47,979 nucleotides of DNA from Nitrospinota bacterium. GTDB lineage: Bacteria; Nitrospinota; Nitrospinia; Nitrospinales; VA-1. The translations under genes and the position numbers were made by a program. Where the stretch lies: the NCBI GenBank assembly GCA_014382285.1, contig JACNKA010000111.1:1-47979 (forward strand), written 5' to 3'. Positions 23,102 through 31,331 of this stretch are shown piece after piece; position 1 is the stretch's first letter; each line of letters opens with the position of its first letter. The notes under the pieces are model-generated. The model saw nothing but the letters and a program-made list of their open reading frames with translations, did not search any database and was not told the DNA's origin.

Positions 23102-24378
23102 AAATCCAGTTTTCGCAGTCTATTGACTTTAACCAAATGCTCGTGTTTTCTGTTTTTGGGCATCTTCTGCTTTTAACCGCTGTTTTGTTTCTTCCCAAAC
23201 CCCGTCTTCCAGAGAAAGCAATAGTCCCGGCATTCATGGTGAACCTGGTCAGTGAACCTACTGGTTTTAAGTCGGCCGCAAAAAAAAGTTCAAAGCCCCC
23301 AGCAAAAACCAAAAAGCCCGAGCTAAAGAGAGCGGCTGAAAAAATCCCGGCTACAAAGAAAATCACGGTTCCCAAACCCAGCAAGCAGCCCGGTATCCAA
23401 ACTCCCAAGTCCAAGGGAATCCTGGAAGAGTTGAGCGAACTGGAAACAAAGATGGTTGTATCACCACAAAAAAACATGGTGGAAGAGTTGGACCAGTTGG
23501 CGCGATTGGAAAAACCAGAGCATAAACCCTTGGTCACAAAACCTGTTAAGTCTGTCACCGAAGAAACTTTTCGGGAACTGGAAACGTTAAAAAATAAAAA
23601 GGTCCATGAAGTAAAGGCTGTTGCTCCTGTTCTACTGCATGAAGATATTCTGAATAATTTTGACGAGCTTAAATTGGAAGAAAGTCTTCTCGAAACAACC
23701 CCCAAAGCAGTCTCTATCGAGAGCACACAGAAACCGGTTCCCGAAAAAAAAGATTCCGAAAAACCCAAAAGCTCTGAAGTGGATTTACTCAAGGAACTGC
23801 AACAGTTGGCCCGGTTGGATGCTACGCCTGTTGCCAAAGTGGAAACGAGGAAACCCGAATCCCATGAAAAAACACCGAAGGACAGTAAACCCTTCGATTC
23901 CATTGCGGAGAAGTTCAGTTCTTTGTCGGTTGAGTCTGAACCTGTTAGGGTGGAGATTTCCAGTGCCAGACTCGAATCTTCCCGCTTTCAAAGTAAATTG
24001 CGCACCTTGCCCAAGACTTCCAAGTCTCCAATGGAGTCGGGGACAGGGGACTCCTATGTGTTCGCGAAAAAAGAAGGCATTCCAGGTGCAGATGTGCAAT
24101 CGTTGTATGTGGGAATGATTCAGGATAAAATTTATAAAAACTGGCGGGAACCTTTAGCCGAAGAGCATAATCAGGAAACGGTGGTGTCCTTTTTTATTTT
24201 CCCTCATGGAAATATCGATAAGCCCTTTGTCAAAAAAAGCTCCGGCGTGGAAGCCTTGGATACTCTGGCTGTCAGGGCGGTACTGGATTCGGTGCCTTTC
24301 CCTGAATTCCCCGTGGAGTTAAAGATGTCTAACCTTCATATAAATATATATTTCAAATATGTTCCAAAAGACAAATAA
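23098..24378 (+). CDS. tolA: TolA-like protein with TonB/TolA C-terminal domain
   Basis: 426 aa. One N-terminal TM helix (about 14-34, MLVFSVFGHLLLLTAVLFL), then a long Lys/Pro- and Glu-rich periplasmic linker (about 55-310), and a TonB/TolA C-terminal domain (about 335-423) with YVGMIQDKIYKNWREPL, VSFFIFPHGNI and AVRAVLDSVPFPEFP. It should span the periplasm and touch TolB/Pal. The linker holds at least five copies of a short helical motif of the form ExLxxLxxL (for example EELSELETKM, EELDQLARLE, KELQQLARLD) instead of the Ala/Lys-rich helix of E. coli TolA. It overlaps tolR by 4 bp and tolB by 20 bp. Confidence 0.88.
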   Translation: MKIQFSQSIDFNQMLVFSVFGHLLLLTAVLFLPKPRLPEKAIVPAFMVNLVSEPTGFKSAAKKSSKPPAKTKKPELKRAAEKIPATKKITVPKPSKQPGIQTPKSKGILEELSELETKMVVSPQKNMVEELDQLARLEKPEHKPLVTKPVKSVTEETFRELETLKNKKVHEVKAVAPVLLHEDILNNFDELKLEESLLETTPKAVSIESTQKPVPEKKDSEKPKSSEVDLLKELQQLARLDATPVAKVETRKPESHEKTPKDSKPFDSIAEKFSSLSVESEPVRVEISSARLESSRFQSKLRTLPKTSKSPMESGTGDSYVFAKKEGIPGADVQSLYVGMIQDKIYKNWREPLAEEHNQETVVSFFIFPHGNIDKPFVKKSSGVEALDTLAVRAVLDSVPFPEFPVELKMSNLHINIYFKYVPKDK

Positions 24379-25702
24379 ACCGGGTTTCTATTTATCCCTG
24401 ATAGTAATGGTCCTGATGTTGTTGCCAACCCGGACTGGTTGGGCGGAATCTGAGGTCCGCATTGATCTGGAACTTGCAACGCGAAAAAAAGTCACCTTGG
24501 CGATTACGGATTTTGTTGTAAAAGGTGTGGATAATATGGGTAGCGCCAAGGAAGCAAAAAAGATTCTGAAAAAGGATTTGGTGCTTTCCGAATGGTTTTC
24601 TCCTCTTCAAGAGCCCGTGTTTGAGGAGTTGGAGAAAATGGAGCGCTCGAGTTCTCAAGTGGACTATCGAAGCTGGCATCAGGTAGGAGCCCAGTGGCTC
24701 ATTAAAACCGAATACAGTGTTGTGGCGAATGGAAAAGGCCAGGTTTTGACGTTTCGACTTTATGATGCGGTGAATAAACGGTTCCTGCTCGGTAAACGTT
24801 ATAAGTCTTCGAGAGACTTGCTTCGAAAGACTATTCATCGATTTGCCGATGAAGTTGTCATGCAGTTGACAGGGAAACGAGGCATCTCCCAAACCCAGAT
24901 CGCTTTTCTGAATCAGGAAAACGCAGGCAAGGAAATCTATCTGATAGATTTTGACGGGCACAACCTGAGGCGGGTGACCCATGACCATACGGTGAACCTC
25001 AGTCCGGCATGGTCTCCAGATGCTAACTGGATAGTTTACACCTCGTACGCGGCGCATAACCCTGATTTGATCATGATTGATACTACCGGCAAGCAGAGGC
25101 AGACTCTCCACCGTCTTCCGGGCCTGAATGCCGCGCCAGCATGGTCTCCAGATATGCAGAGGATTGCCCTGGTGTTAAGCAGGGACCAGAATTCCGAAGT
25201 TTATATTTTGAATAGAGAACGCAAGCTGGAACGTTTAACCCGCCATTTCAATATTGATACATCCCCCACATGGTCTCCGGATGGGAAAAAAATTGCTTTC
25301 ACCTCCGACCGATCAGGAACCGGAGCCCCGCAAATTTATATAATGGATTCTGTTAAAGGGGATCAGTCCAAGGTGACCCGCATCTCTTTCGGTTCTAGTT
25401 ATAACGATAACCCGGCATGGTCCCCCAATGGAGATCAAATTGCCTACACATCAAGAGTGGGAAGAAAGTTTCAAATCAGAATATATGACCTAAACAAGCA
25501 TAAGAGCCACCTCTTGACCAGAGGCTCTGGCAGTTGTGAACAACCCAGTTGGTCTCCCGATGGCCGATTCATCATCTATCGCAAGCGAGAAAATGATCGG
25601 CACAACCTCTTTATCCAGAAAGTGGACACTGGCGAAGCAAGACAATTGACTTTCTCGGGTCAAGGGCATAGCCCTGCCTGGTCCCCTCACTTCAGGCACT
25701 GA
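24359..25702 (+). CDS. tolB: Tol-Pal system protein TolB
   Basis: 447 aa. A signal peptide (about 8-28, FYLSLIVMVLMLLPTRTGWA) is followed by the TolB N-terminal domain (ITDFVVKGVDN...) and a six-bladed beta-propeller. Six WSP repeats are visible: AWSPDANWIVYTS, AWSPDMQRIALVL, TWSPDGKKIAFTS, AWSPNGDQIAYTS, SWSPDGRFIIYRK and AWSPHF at the C-terminus. Periplasmic; it binds Pal and TolA during envelope constriction. The ATG at 24359 lies inside the end of tolA, so translation is probably coupled. Confidence 0.95.
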   Translation: MFQKTNKPGFYLSLIVMVLMLLPTRTGWAESEVRIDLELATRKKVTLAITDFVVKGVDNMGSAKEAKKILKKDLVLSEWFSPLQEPVFEELEKMERSSSQVDYRSWHQVGAQWLIKTEYSVVANGKGQVLTFRLYDAVNKRFLLGKRYKSSRDLLRKTIHRFADEVVMQLTGKRGISQTQIAFLNQENAGKEIYLIDFDGHNLRRVTHDHTVNLSPAWSPDANWIVYTSYAAHNPDLIMIDTTGKQRQTLHRLPGLNAAPAWSPDMQRIALVLSRDQNSEVYILNRERKLERLTRHFNIDTSPTWSPDGKKIAFTSDRSGTGAPQIYIMDSVKGDQSKVTRISFGSSYNDNPAWSPNGDQIAYTSRVGRKFQIRIYDLNKHKSHLLTRGSGSCEQPSWSPDGRFIIYRKRENDRHNLFIQKVDTGEARQLTFSGQGHSPAWSPHFRH

Positions 25703-26074
25703 GTAACACTCACTCACTAGAGACTAAGTTACACTCCGGGTAAAAAAATATTGAATTAAGGGTTGCCATTCACATCAGTATCCCTTACCATTTTTACATA
25801 CCCCTTTTTAATGCTTCTGTCTTTAAAAACAAAACGTTTAGAATATCGGTGGTTACAACGAAATTACAGGAGTCTCTATATTTTTGTTGTAATTTTAATA
25901 TAATTATAGGATGATATTCGTACACGATAAATTTTTAAGAACAATAGATTCTGAAACTTAGTTCCACTTTGTCGGTAGAAGGCACTATTAGTTTACGGAA
26001 AGCACTATTTGGTTTAATAAATTATGGTTTGGTTTGATAAATTTCGGGGAAAAATTTTAGGCGAGGATTACAAT
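25703..26074. promoter_or_regulatory. 372-bp AT-rich leader upstream of pal
   Basis: No gene is seen. The stretch is markedly AT-rich and separates pal from tolQRAB, so pal probably has its own promoter here. A TATAAT occurs at 25899-25904 without a clear partner -35. TTACAAC at 25853-25859 is inverted as GTTGTAA at 25886-25892, with an alternative pairing AAATTAC (25861) / GTAATTT (25889). The role is inferred only. Confidence 0.3.
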
Positions 26075-26848
26075 ATGAGATCTATGAATTGGAAAGCAAT
26101 CATCACCACAGTACTTTGTGTTTTTTTAACAACGGCTTGCTCGAAACAGCTGATGCCACCGGAGATCGAAACCTCCGGCAATGCAAGTGAAGAAACAGAG
26201 TTTACGGCTTCCGCATCAGAAAAAGACTTCGGTGCTACAGGCGGTTCGGCAGAGGGTTTCTTCAGCGAAGAGCCTATTTTAGAAAACGGTTCAGGAGGGT
26301 CTTCTTTTGGAGACTCCGGCAACGGAGATTCGAATGCTTCAGGTCAGGCAAATATAGGAAATGGCTCAAACGGTTCTTTTGGCACCAATCCGTTTGATGG
26401 TGGTTCTGATGGTTCTGGTGGTTCTGGTGGTTCTGGTGGTTCTGGTGGTTCTGGTTCTTCAGGGTCCGCGGACTCAGGTATTCAAGAATCTCGCTTGCAG
26501 TCTTTCCAGACAACGGCCGATTTAAAGGATATTCACTTTAAATTTGACCAATATGACCTGGACGGTAATTCCAAAACCATTCTTAAGGAGAATGCCGACT
26601 TCCTCAAAAGCAATCCGGGCTTGCATGTAGAAGTTCAGGGTCATTGTGATGAGAGAGGCACCAATAATTATAATATTGCTCTGGGTGAACGTCGCGCTCA
26701 TTCCACCAAACAATATCTGGTGTCTCAAGGTGTAGAATCCCGCAATGTGCATGTCATAAGCTATGGCGAAGAGAAGCCTTTCTGTTTTAACAGCGATGAA
26801 AGCTGCTGGTACCAGAATCGGCGGGCGCATTTCATGGTTTCAAAATAA
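26075..26848 (+). CDS. pal: Peptidoglycan-associated lipoprotein with Gly/Ser linker
   Basis: 257 aa. A lipoprotein signal with lipobox LTTAC (lipidated Cys22) is followed by a long Gly/Ser/Glu-rich spacer. Part of the spacer is a pure GSG repeat (about 109-128) encoded by a 9-bp tandem repeat. The OmpA-like domain begins around residue 150 (IHFKFDQYDLDGNSKTIL) and contains the peptidoglycan-binding core LHVEVQGHCDERGTNNYNIALG and GERRAHSTKQYL. The ATG at 26075 follows GCGAGG and gives a proper lipoprotein leader; an upstream in-frame ATG (26024) would not. The spacer is far longer than in E. coli Pal. Outer-membrane, periplasmic side. Confidence 0.93.
   Translation: MRSMNWKAIITTVLCVFLTTACSKQLMPPEIETSGNASEETEFTASASEKDFGATGGSAEGFFSEEPILENGSGGSSFGDSGNGDSNASGQANIGNGSNGSFGTNPFDGGSDGSGGSGGSGGSGGSGSSGSADSGIQESRLQSFQTTADLKDIHFKFDQYDLDGNSKTILKENADFLKSNPGLHVEVQGHCDERGTNNYNIALGERRAHSTKQYLVSQGVESRNVHVISYGEEKPFCFNSDESCWYQNRRAHFMVSK
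26402..26455 (+). repeat. 9-bp tandem repeat (GGTTCTGGT) inside pal
   Basis: Six consecutive 9-bp units, the first with GAT in place of GGT, encode a Gly-Ser-Gly linker. The unit length keeps frame, so changes in copy number would only lengthen or shorten the linker. Confidence 0.95.
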
Positions 26849-26891
26849 CCATTTTCTGGTTCTAACGATTCAGGATGGAATCGTATATAAT

Positions 26892-26935
26892 AAGGCCGCG
26901 TTGGGGTTTCGTCCCCGGCGCGGCTTTGTTTTTTT
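26892..26935 (+). terminator. Rho-independent terminator after pal
   Basis: The strong G/C stem AAGGCCGCGTTGGGG / CCCCGGCGCGGCTTT with loop TTTCGT is followed by TGTTTTTTT. It separates pal from the coiled-coil gene. Confidence 0.93.
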
Positions 26936-26991
26936 GTGATAAAAGAATTTGCAAACAATAACTACAGGTTTTTAAAGAAAGAGCAGAATCC

Positions 26992-28395
26992 ATGAGGGCA
27001 AAATTCACCGGCACATTTTCTTTTTTATTGGTTCTGATACTCCTGTCCCCTGTTACTGCATTTGCCCAGCTTTTTGGGTCAGATGAAGAAAACTGGAAAA
27101 AAGTTTTTCTTGAGTTGAAAAAAATCAACCACAGGTTGGTGACTCTGGAGACCAAGGAAATGGATAGTTTGAAAAACTATTTAGGAAATATGCTGCGCGA
27201 AATAGAAGAGATCAAGCATACGGTGCCGCAACTTCAAGGGGTAGTGGAGTTGAATAAATCCGAAACCCTGAGCGGCCTGAATAAAACCAATACCAAGCTG
27301 GATGACTTACAGGCGGAAGTTAAAAATCAGGTTTTGAGTGAACTTAACCAACAAAACAAAACTCTGGGTCTGCTCAAAGAAGGATTAAAGCAGGATATGG
27401 AAGAATTAGGGAATTCCAGTAGATCTAATTTCCAAGAGTTCTCTAAGGCAAATCAGGAAACTTTAGGTAAGGTTGTTCAACAACTTGAAGCACAAAGCGC
27501 CACGACTAAAAAAGGTTTCGATGACACCATTGCCCTTTTTCGCAAGGATGTCATTCCGGCTATGGCTGAGGAAAACCGGACAAACCGGAAGATAATTATG
27601 GATCAATTGGCTCAGGCCAATAAGGATACCCAGAAAAGTCTGGAAGCTTTTTCCGCTAAAAATCAGCAGTTGAATCAGGGCTTGATCGAAATTCTCCAGA
27701 AAAGTCTGAAGCAGGGGCTGAAAACCAAGTCCTTGCTGGATACTATCAAGGAGGAGATGGGTGTCATTCAGGAGAGCCTGGTGGCGACGAAACAAAATAT
27801 GGCAGACAACCATTCGGTGATCGCCGAGCTCCAAACGGCCGTGGTTGTCACGAACAAAAACCTGATCGTTGCGGATGAAAAAACTAATAAGCTGGCAGAA
27901 AGCCTGAAAGCCTTGCAAACTCAAAACACAGCATCTGATGCCGTGCTTGGCACTCTCAAAGCAGATATGGAGCAGGCCCGGGAGTTCGATAAATTAGCAG
28001 ATGAAAAGTTCAACAAGCTTATAGACCTTTCCTCAAAGCTTGCTGCCCATTCCACAGAACTGGAAAGCTCGGTGACTGGGCAGTTGAAGGATTCGGCACA
28101 GAAAGAAGATGCCCGCACCACCAAGGTGGATCTTGCGAATGAGAAGCTCTCGCGCCTGATTGAAATTCTCAAGACAATCGTTAAGGAACAGGCAAAGCTG
28201 GACCCTGTTGCCAAGACATTGAGCGATATGCAAAAAGAGCAGAAGGCTTTGCAAACGGCCCAAGCCGATTTCGTGGAAAATCAGAAAAAAATCAGCGAAG
28301 CACTCGCCGATCTACGCCGAAAAGCGAATGTCAACATTTCACGAAACGATGACATTAAAAAAACTCTTGGTAAATTAAGTCCTAGCCCCAAATAA
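26992..28395 (+). CDS. Exported long coiled-coil protein in the cpoB position
   Basis: 467 aa. A signal peptide (TFSFLLVLILLSPVTAFA, about 8-25) is followed by an almost continuous heptad-type, Lys/Glu/Gln/Leu-rich helix to the C-terminus, with no cysteine. Phrases such as LETKEMDSLKNYLGNMLREI and KTNTKLDDLQAEVKNQVL show the pattern. The gene directly after pal is normally cpoB (ybgF), which has an N-terminal coiled coil and C-terminal TPRs. Here I see no TPRs. Periplasmic location is inferred. It may be a structural spacer working with Tol-Pal, or unrelated; no family is assigned. Confidence 0.7.
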   Translation: MRAKFTGTFSFLLVLILLSPVTAFAQLFGSDEENWKKVFLELKKINHRLVTLETKEMDSLKNYLGNMLREIEEIKHTVPQLQGVVELNKSETLSGLNKTNTKLDDLQAEVKNQVLSELNQQNKTLGLLKEGLKQDMEELGNSSRSNFQEFSKANQETLGKVVQQLEAQSATTKKGFDDTIALFRKDVIPAMAEENRTNRKIIMDQLAQANKDTQKSLEAFSAKNQQLNQGLIEILQKSLKQGLKTKSLLDTIKEEMGVIQESLVATKQNMADNHSVIAELQTAVVVTNKNLIVADEKTNKLAESLKALQTQNTASDAVLGTLKADMEQAREFDKLADEKFNKLIDLSSKLAAHSTELESSVTGQLKDSAQKEDARTTKVDLANEKLSRLIEILKTIVKEQAKLDPVAKTLSDMQKEQKALQTAQADFVENQKKISEALADLRRKANVNISRNDDIKKTLGKLSPSPK

Positions 28396-28472
28396 AGTCG
28401 GCGGTCAACAGGCTGGCCGGGCAACAAAAATGAAACTTGACCGATTGCTGACCCCTACTGCTTTGCCTCATT

Positions 28473-29843
28473 ATGGCTAAAACCACTACTATTTTTATCT
28501 GTCAGGAATGCGGACACCAGATCCCGAAGTGGATGGGAAAGTGTCCTGAATGCATGGCTTGGAACAGTTTTGTCGAAGAGGCCTCACGCCAGCCATCAGC
28601 TTCGCGAACCTCTAAACGAAGCTCAAACTCCTCAGTATTAATCCCAATTACGGAAGTTCAGTCGATTGTTGAAAATCGTTTAACCACCGGCATCGGAGAG
28701 TTTGACCGGGTTCTCGGTGGAGGTATGGTCGAAGGCTCGCTCATCCTGATTGGCGGAGAGCCGGGTATCGGGAAGTCTACCCTCACTTTACAAAGCATGG
28801 GCCATTTGGCTCGGCTTGGGAAAAAAGTTCTGTATGTTTCTGGAGAAGAATCGGGTTCTCAGATCAAGCTTCGCGCTGAACGCCTCGATGCGTTGTCTGA
28901 GAACCTTCTGGTTTGCTCCGAGATTTGTGTGGAAGATATTATTCATTGGGTAGAGAAGGTTGAGCCCGATGTGCTGGTGTTAGATTCGGTGCAAACTTTT
29001 TATACGTCAGACTTGCAATCCGCTCCGGGAAGCATAGGCCAGGTTAGGGAAGTAGCATTCAAAATTTTCCAGTTCATCAAGCACCGTGGTCTGCCAACCC
29101 TTTTGATCGGTCATATCAATAAAGATGGGGCGATAGCCGGCCCTAAATCTTTAGAGCATATTGTGGATACGGTGGTTTATTTTGAAGGCGAGCGAGGCCA
29201 TGCTTACCGGGCCCTGAGAACAACTAAAAACCGGTTTGGTCCCACTCCGGAAATTGGAGTGTTTCAAATGGCACCAGAAGGATTGGTGCCGGTGGAAAAC
29301 CCGTCAGAATGGTTTTTATCAGAACGTCCTGAGAATTCATCGGGTTCCGCCATTGCGGCAACCCTTGAGGGAAGCCGCACCTTACTGGTTGAAGTTCAAG
29401 CCCTGGTCAGCACGTCTTCCTCCATAGGTATGCCTAGAAGAATGGCCACGGGTTTTGATCATAACCGCATGTCTTTGTTGATCGCTATTATTGAAAAACG
29501 AATGGAGCTTCAGTTACAGGGCGAAGATATTTTTGTCAATCTGGCAGGAGGAATGAAAATTACCGAGCCCGCTCTGGATCTGGCGGTCGTGGCTGCCATT
29601 ACGGGAAGTTTTCGTGACAAGGTTGTAGACCCGCTAACTGTGCTGGTCGGGGAGGTGGGTTTGACGGGAGAAGTCCGTTCGGTCATGCAATTGGATGCTC
29701 GAATTATTGAAGCCAGAAGGCTTGGTTTCAAACGGTGCGTCATCCCGTATTCTGCAAAAAAAATAAAGAACCTCCCGGATAAAAATATTGAGTTATTATT
29801 TGTGAAAAACCTTGCGGAACTTTTTGAACACCTATTTGAATAG
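28473..29843 (+). CDS. radA: DNA repair protein RadA/Sms
   Basis: 456 aa, full length. An N-terminal C4 zinc finger (CQECGHQIPKWMGKCPEC), a RecA-like ATPase with Walker A GGEPGIGKST (about 93), the family-specific KNRFG motif (TTKNRFGPTPEIGVF), and a C-terminal Lon-protease-like domain (LQGEDIFVNLAGGMKITEPA, LVGEVGLTGEVRSV). RadA is a branch-migration helicase in recombination. ispD begins 6 bp after its stop, so the two are co-transcribed. Confidence 0.97.
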   Translation: MAKTTTIFICQECGHQIPKWMGKCPECMAWNSFVEEASRQPSASRTSKRSSNSSVLIPITEVQSIVENRLTTGIGEFDRVLGGGMVEGSLILIGGEPGIGKSTLTLQSMGHLARLGKKVLYVSGEESGSQIKLRAERLDALSENLLVCSEICVEDIIHWVEKVEPDVLVLDSVQTFYTSDLQSAPGSIGQVREVAFKIFQFIKHRGLPTLLIGHINKDGAIAGPKSLEHIVDTVVYFEGERGHAYRALRTTKNRFGPTPEIGVFQMAPEGLVPVENPSEWFLSERPENSSGSAIAATLEGSRTLLVEVQALVSTSSSIGMPRRMATGFDHNRMSLLIAIIEKRMELQLQGEDIFVNLAGGMKITEPALDLAVVAAITGSFRDKVVDPLTVLVGEVGLTGEVRSVMQLDARIIEARRLGFKRCVIPYSAKKIKNLPDKNIELLFVKNLAELFEHLFE

Positions 29844-29849
29844 CCAAAT

Positions 29850-30542
29850 ATGAAAGTATGCGCGATCATTCCAGCAGGAGGCCAGGGAACCCGAATGGGA
29901 GGAGCGGTTCCAAAACAGTTTCAGGCGTTGAGGGGGAAACCTATCCTGCATTACACCTTGAAAACGTTTCAGGAATCAGGCCTCGTTGATTCTCTGGTTC
30001 TGGTGGTTCCTGAGAAGGAGTTGGAAAATACCCGCGCCGATTGGCTGGAGCACCCCCCGATTGTGAAACAAGTTGTCATGGGTGGTGAAAAAAGACAGGA
30101 CTCTGTTTTTAACGGGTATCAGGCTCTTCCTGCGGATACGGATATTGTTCTGGTTCATGATGGTGTGCGTCCTTTTTTGTCGAAGGAAATGATTCAGGAA
30201 ACGATCCATGTCGCCGAAAAATTTGGCGCGGCGATCACAGCCATTCCCGTCAACGACACCATCAAACAGATTGATGCTTCCGGTAAGGTTCAGCGTACCG
30301 TGGAGCGCGAGGGCCTATGGCGCATTCAAACTCCGCAGGCCTTTCGTTATGATTTGCTCGGCGAGGCTTTTCGTAATGCCGAGAGAGATTCCTTCTATGG
30401 TACGGACGAAGGAGCTTTGATTGAATATCTGGGGCAGGAGGTGCGGGTTGTGGATGGATCCGAGTGGAACCTCAAGATCACCCGCCCGGAAGACCTGGTG
30501 TTGGGCGAAAGCATTGCAGCGAAACTATTCCCGGAAGTTTGA
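29850..30542 (+). CDS. ispD: 2-C-methyl-D-erythritol 4-phosphate cytidylyltransferase
   Basis: 230 aa, normal for IspD. It activates MEP with CTP in the non-mevalonate isoprenoid pathway. Motifs: the nucleotide-binding start AIIPAGGQGTRMGGAVPKQF, VVMGGEKRQDSVFNGYQAL, LVHDGVRPFLS, the NDTIKQID turn, and LWRIQTPQAFRYDLL. It follows radA by 6 bp; ispF is not next to it. Confidence 0.96.
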   Translation: MKVCAIIPAGGQGTRMGGAVPKQFQALRGKPILHYTLKTFQESGLVDSLVLVVPEKELENTRADWLEHPPIVKQVVMGGEKRQDSVFNGYQALPADTDIVLVHDGVRPFLSKEMIQETIHVAEKFGAAITAIPVNDTIKQIDASGKVQRTVEREGLWRIQTPQAFRYDLLGEAFRNAERDSFYGTDEGALIEYLGQEVRVVDGSEWNLKITRPEDLVLGESIAAKLFPEV

Positions 30543-30576
30543 AGATTTAATTATTGTTGAAGCCCTGAAAAATCTG

Positions 30577-30642
30577 CTCCCTGAACGCTCTTCGAGCGTC
30601 TAATACCTGTTCAGAAAATAAAATTCAACCTTATTCAGGGAG
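30577..30642 (+). promoter_or_regulatory. Inverted repeat covering the peroxiredoxin ribosome-binding site
   Basis: CTCCCTGAA at 30577-30585 is the exact reverse complement of TTCAGGGAG at 30634-30642. The second arm contains the GGGAG ribosome site of the peroxiredoxin gene (ATG at 30651). A small inner hairpin ACGCTC-ttc-GAGCGT lies between them. If formed in the mRNA the structure would hide the ribosome site. Regulation is inferred. Confidence 0.4.
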
Positions 30643-30650
30643 TAAGAACA

Positions 30651-31088
30651 ATGTTACAAACCGGAACCGATGCACCCGATTTTTCTGTGAAAGATCATAA
30701 CGGAAACACTGTCAACCTGAAGGATTACCGAGGGAAAAAAATTGTGCTTTGGTTCTACCCCAAAGCCGATACTCCCGGTTGCACTATGGAAGGCCAGGGG
30801 TTTCGTGATGATTTTAAAAGTTTTGAGGAAAAAAACGTCCAGATTTTTGGAGTCAGCTTGGATAATGAGGCAGACAACAAAGCCTTTGCAGAAAAATTCT
30901 CCTTTCCTTATCCTCTGCTTTGCGATGTGAACCGGGAAATTGCCCTAGGTTATCACGCGGTAAAAAGTGCCGAAGAGCAATATGCGGCCCGCATTAGCTA
31001 TGTGATCGGGGAAGATGGGAAAATTATCGAGAGTATCGAAAATGTGGATACCAAGACCCACTCGCAAGGTTTATGCTCTCGCCTATAA
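30651..31088 (+). CDS. bcp: Peroxiredoxin, Bcp/PrxQ family
   Basis: 145 aa. It reduces peroxides using the peroxidatic Cys44 in YPKADTPGCTMEGQGFRDDF. In E. coli Bcp the resolving cysteine is five residues later; here that position is Gln49, so resolution must use another cysteine (Cys91 in YPLLCDVNRE is a candidate) or an external thiol. The middle (VSLDNEADNKAFAEKFSFPY) is typical. The C-terminus reads THSQGLCSRL and is shorter and different from the usual family ending, right where a repeat element begins 4 bp past the stop. Cytoplasmic; the start has GGGAG upstream. Confidence 0.9.
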   Translation: MLQTGTDAPDFSVKDHNGNTVNLKDYRGKKIVLWFYPKADTPGCTMEGQGFRDDFKSFEEKNVQIFGVSLDNEADNKAFAEKFSFPYPLLCDVNREIALGYHAVKSAEEQYAARISYVIGEDGKIIESIENVDTKTHSQGLCSRL

Positions 31089-31091
31089 CCG

Positions 31092-31253
31092 CTAGGCGCG
31101 GGGCCAACTGGCAATGACTCATTCTGCAAGCAAAGAGCTGTCTCGGCTCGATGAGTTATTGCTCATTTACCCTCGTAAAGGGTGCAGGGCATTGATCTGG
31201 GGAAACTGTCTGTTTGTCAACAAAAGCCATTGCCAGTTGGCCCCCATGTCTAG
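31092..31253. repeat. MITE-like element with about 25-bp terminal inverted repeats
   Basis: CTAGGCGCGGGGCCAACTGG at the left end is mirrored by CCAGTTGGCCCCCATGTCTAG at the right; the shared inverted core is GGGGCCAACTGGCAATG. There is no ORF inside. It occupies most of the spacer between the peroxiredoxin and the DHS-like gene. The left half is related to 20134-20187 and 32445-32482. Confidence 0.8.
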
Positions 31254-31331
31254 TGGCGGAGCTAGTGGGTTGACGTGATCAGGTTAGGGCGTTATGATTC
31301 CTTTTTTCAATTTCCAACCAGGGAGAAGAAC

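Noticed and set aside
25899-25904. TATAAT box before pal considered as a defined promoter
   Set aside because: No matching -35 at proper spacing in a very AT-rich stretch; kept only as part of a low-confidence leader.
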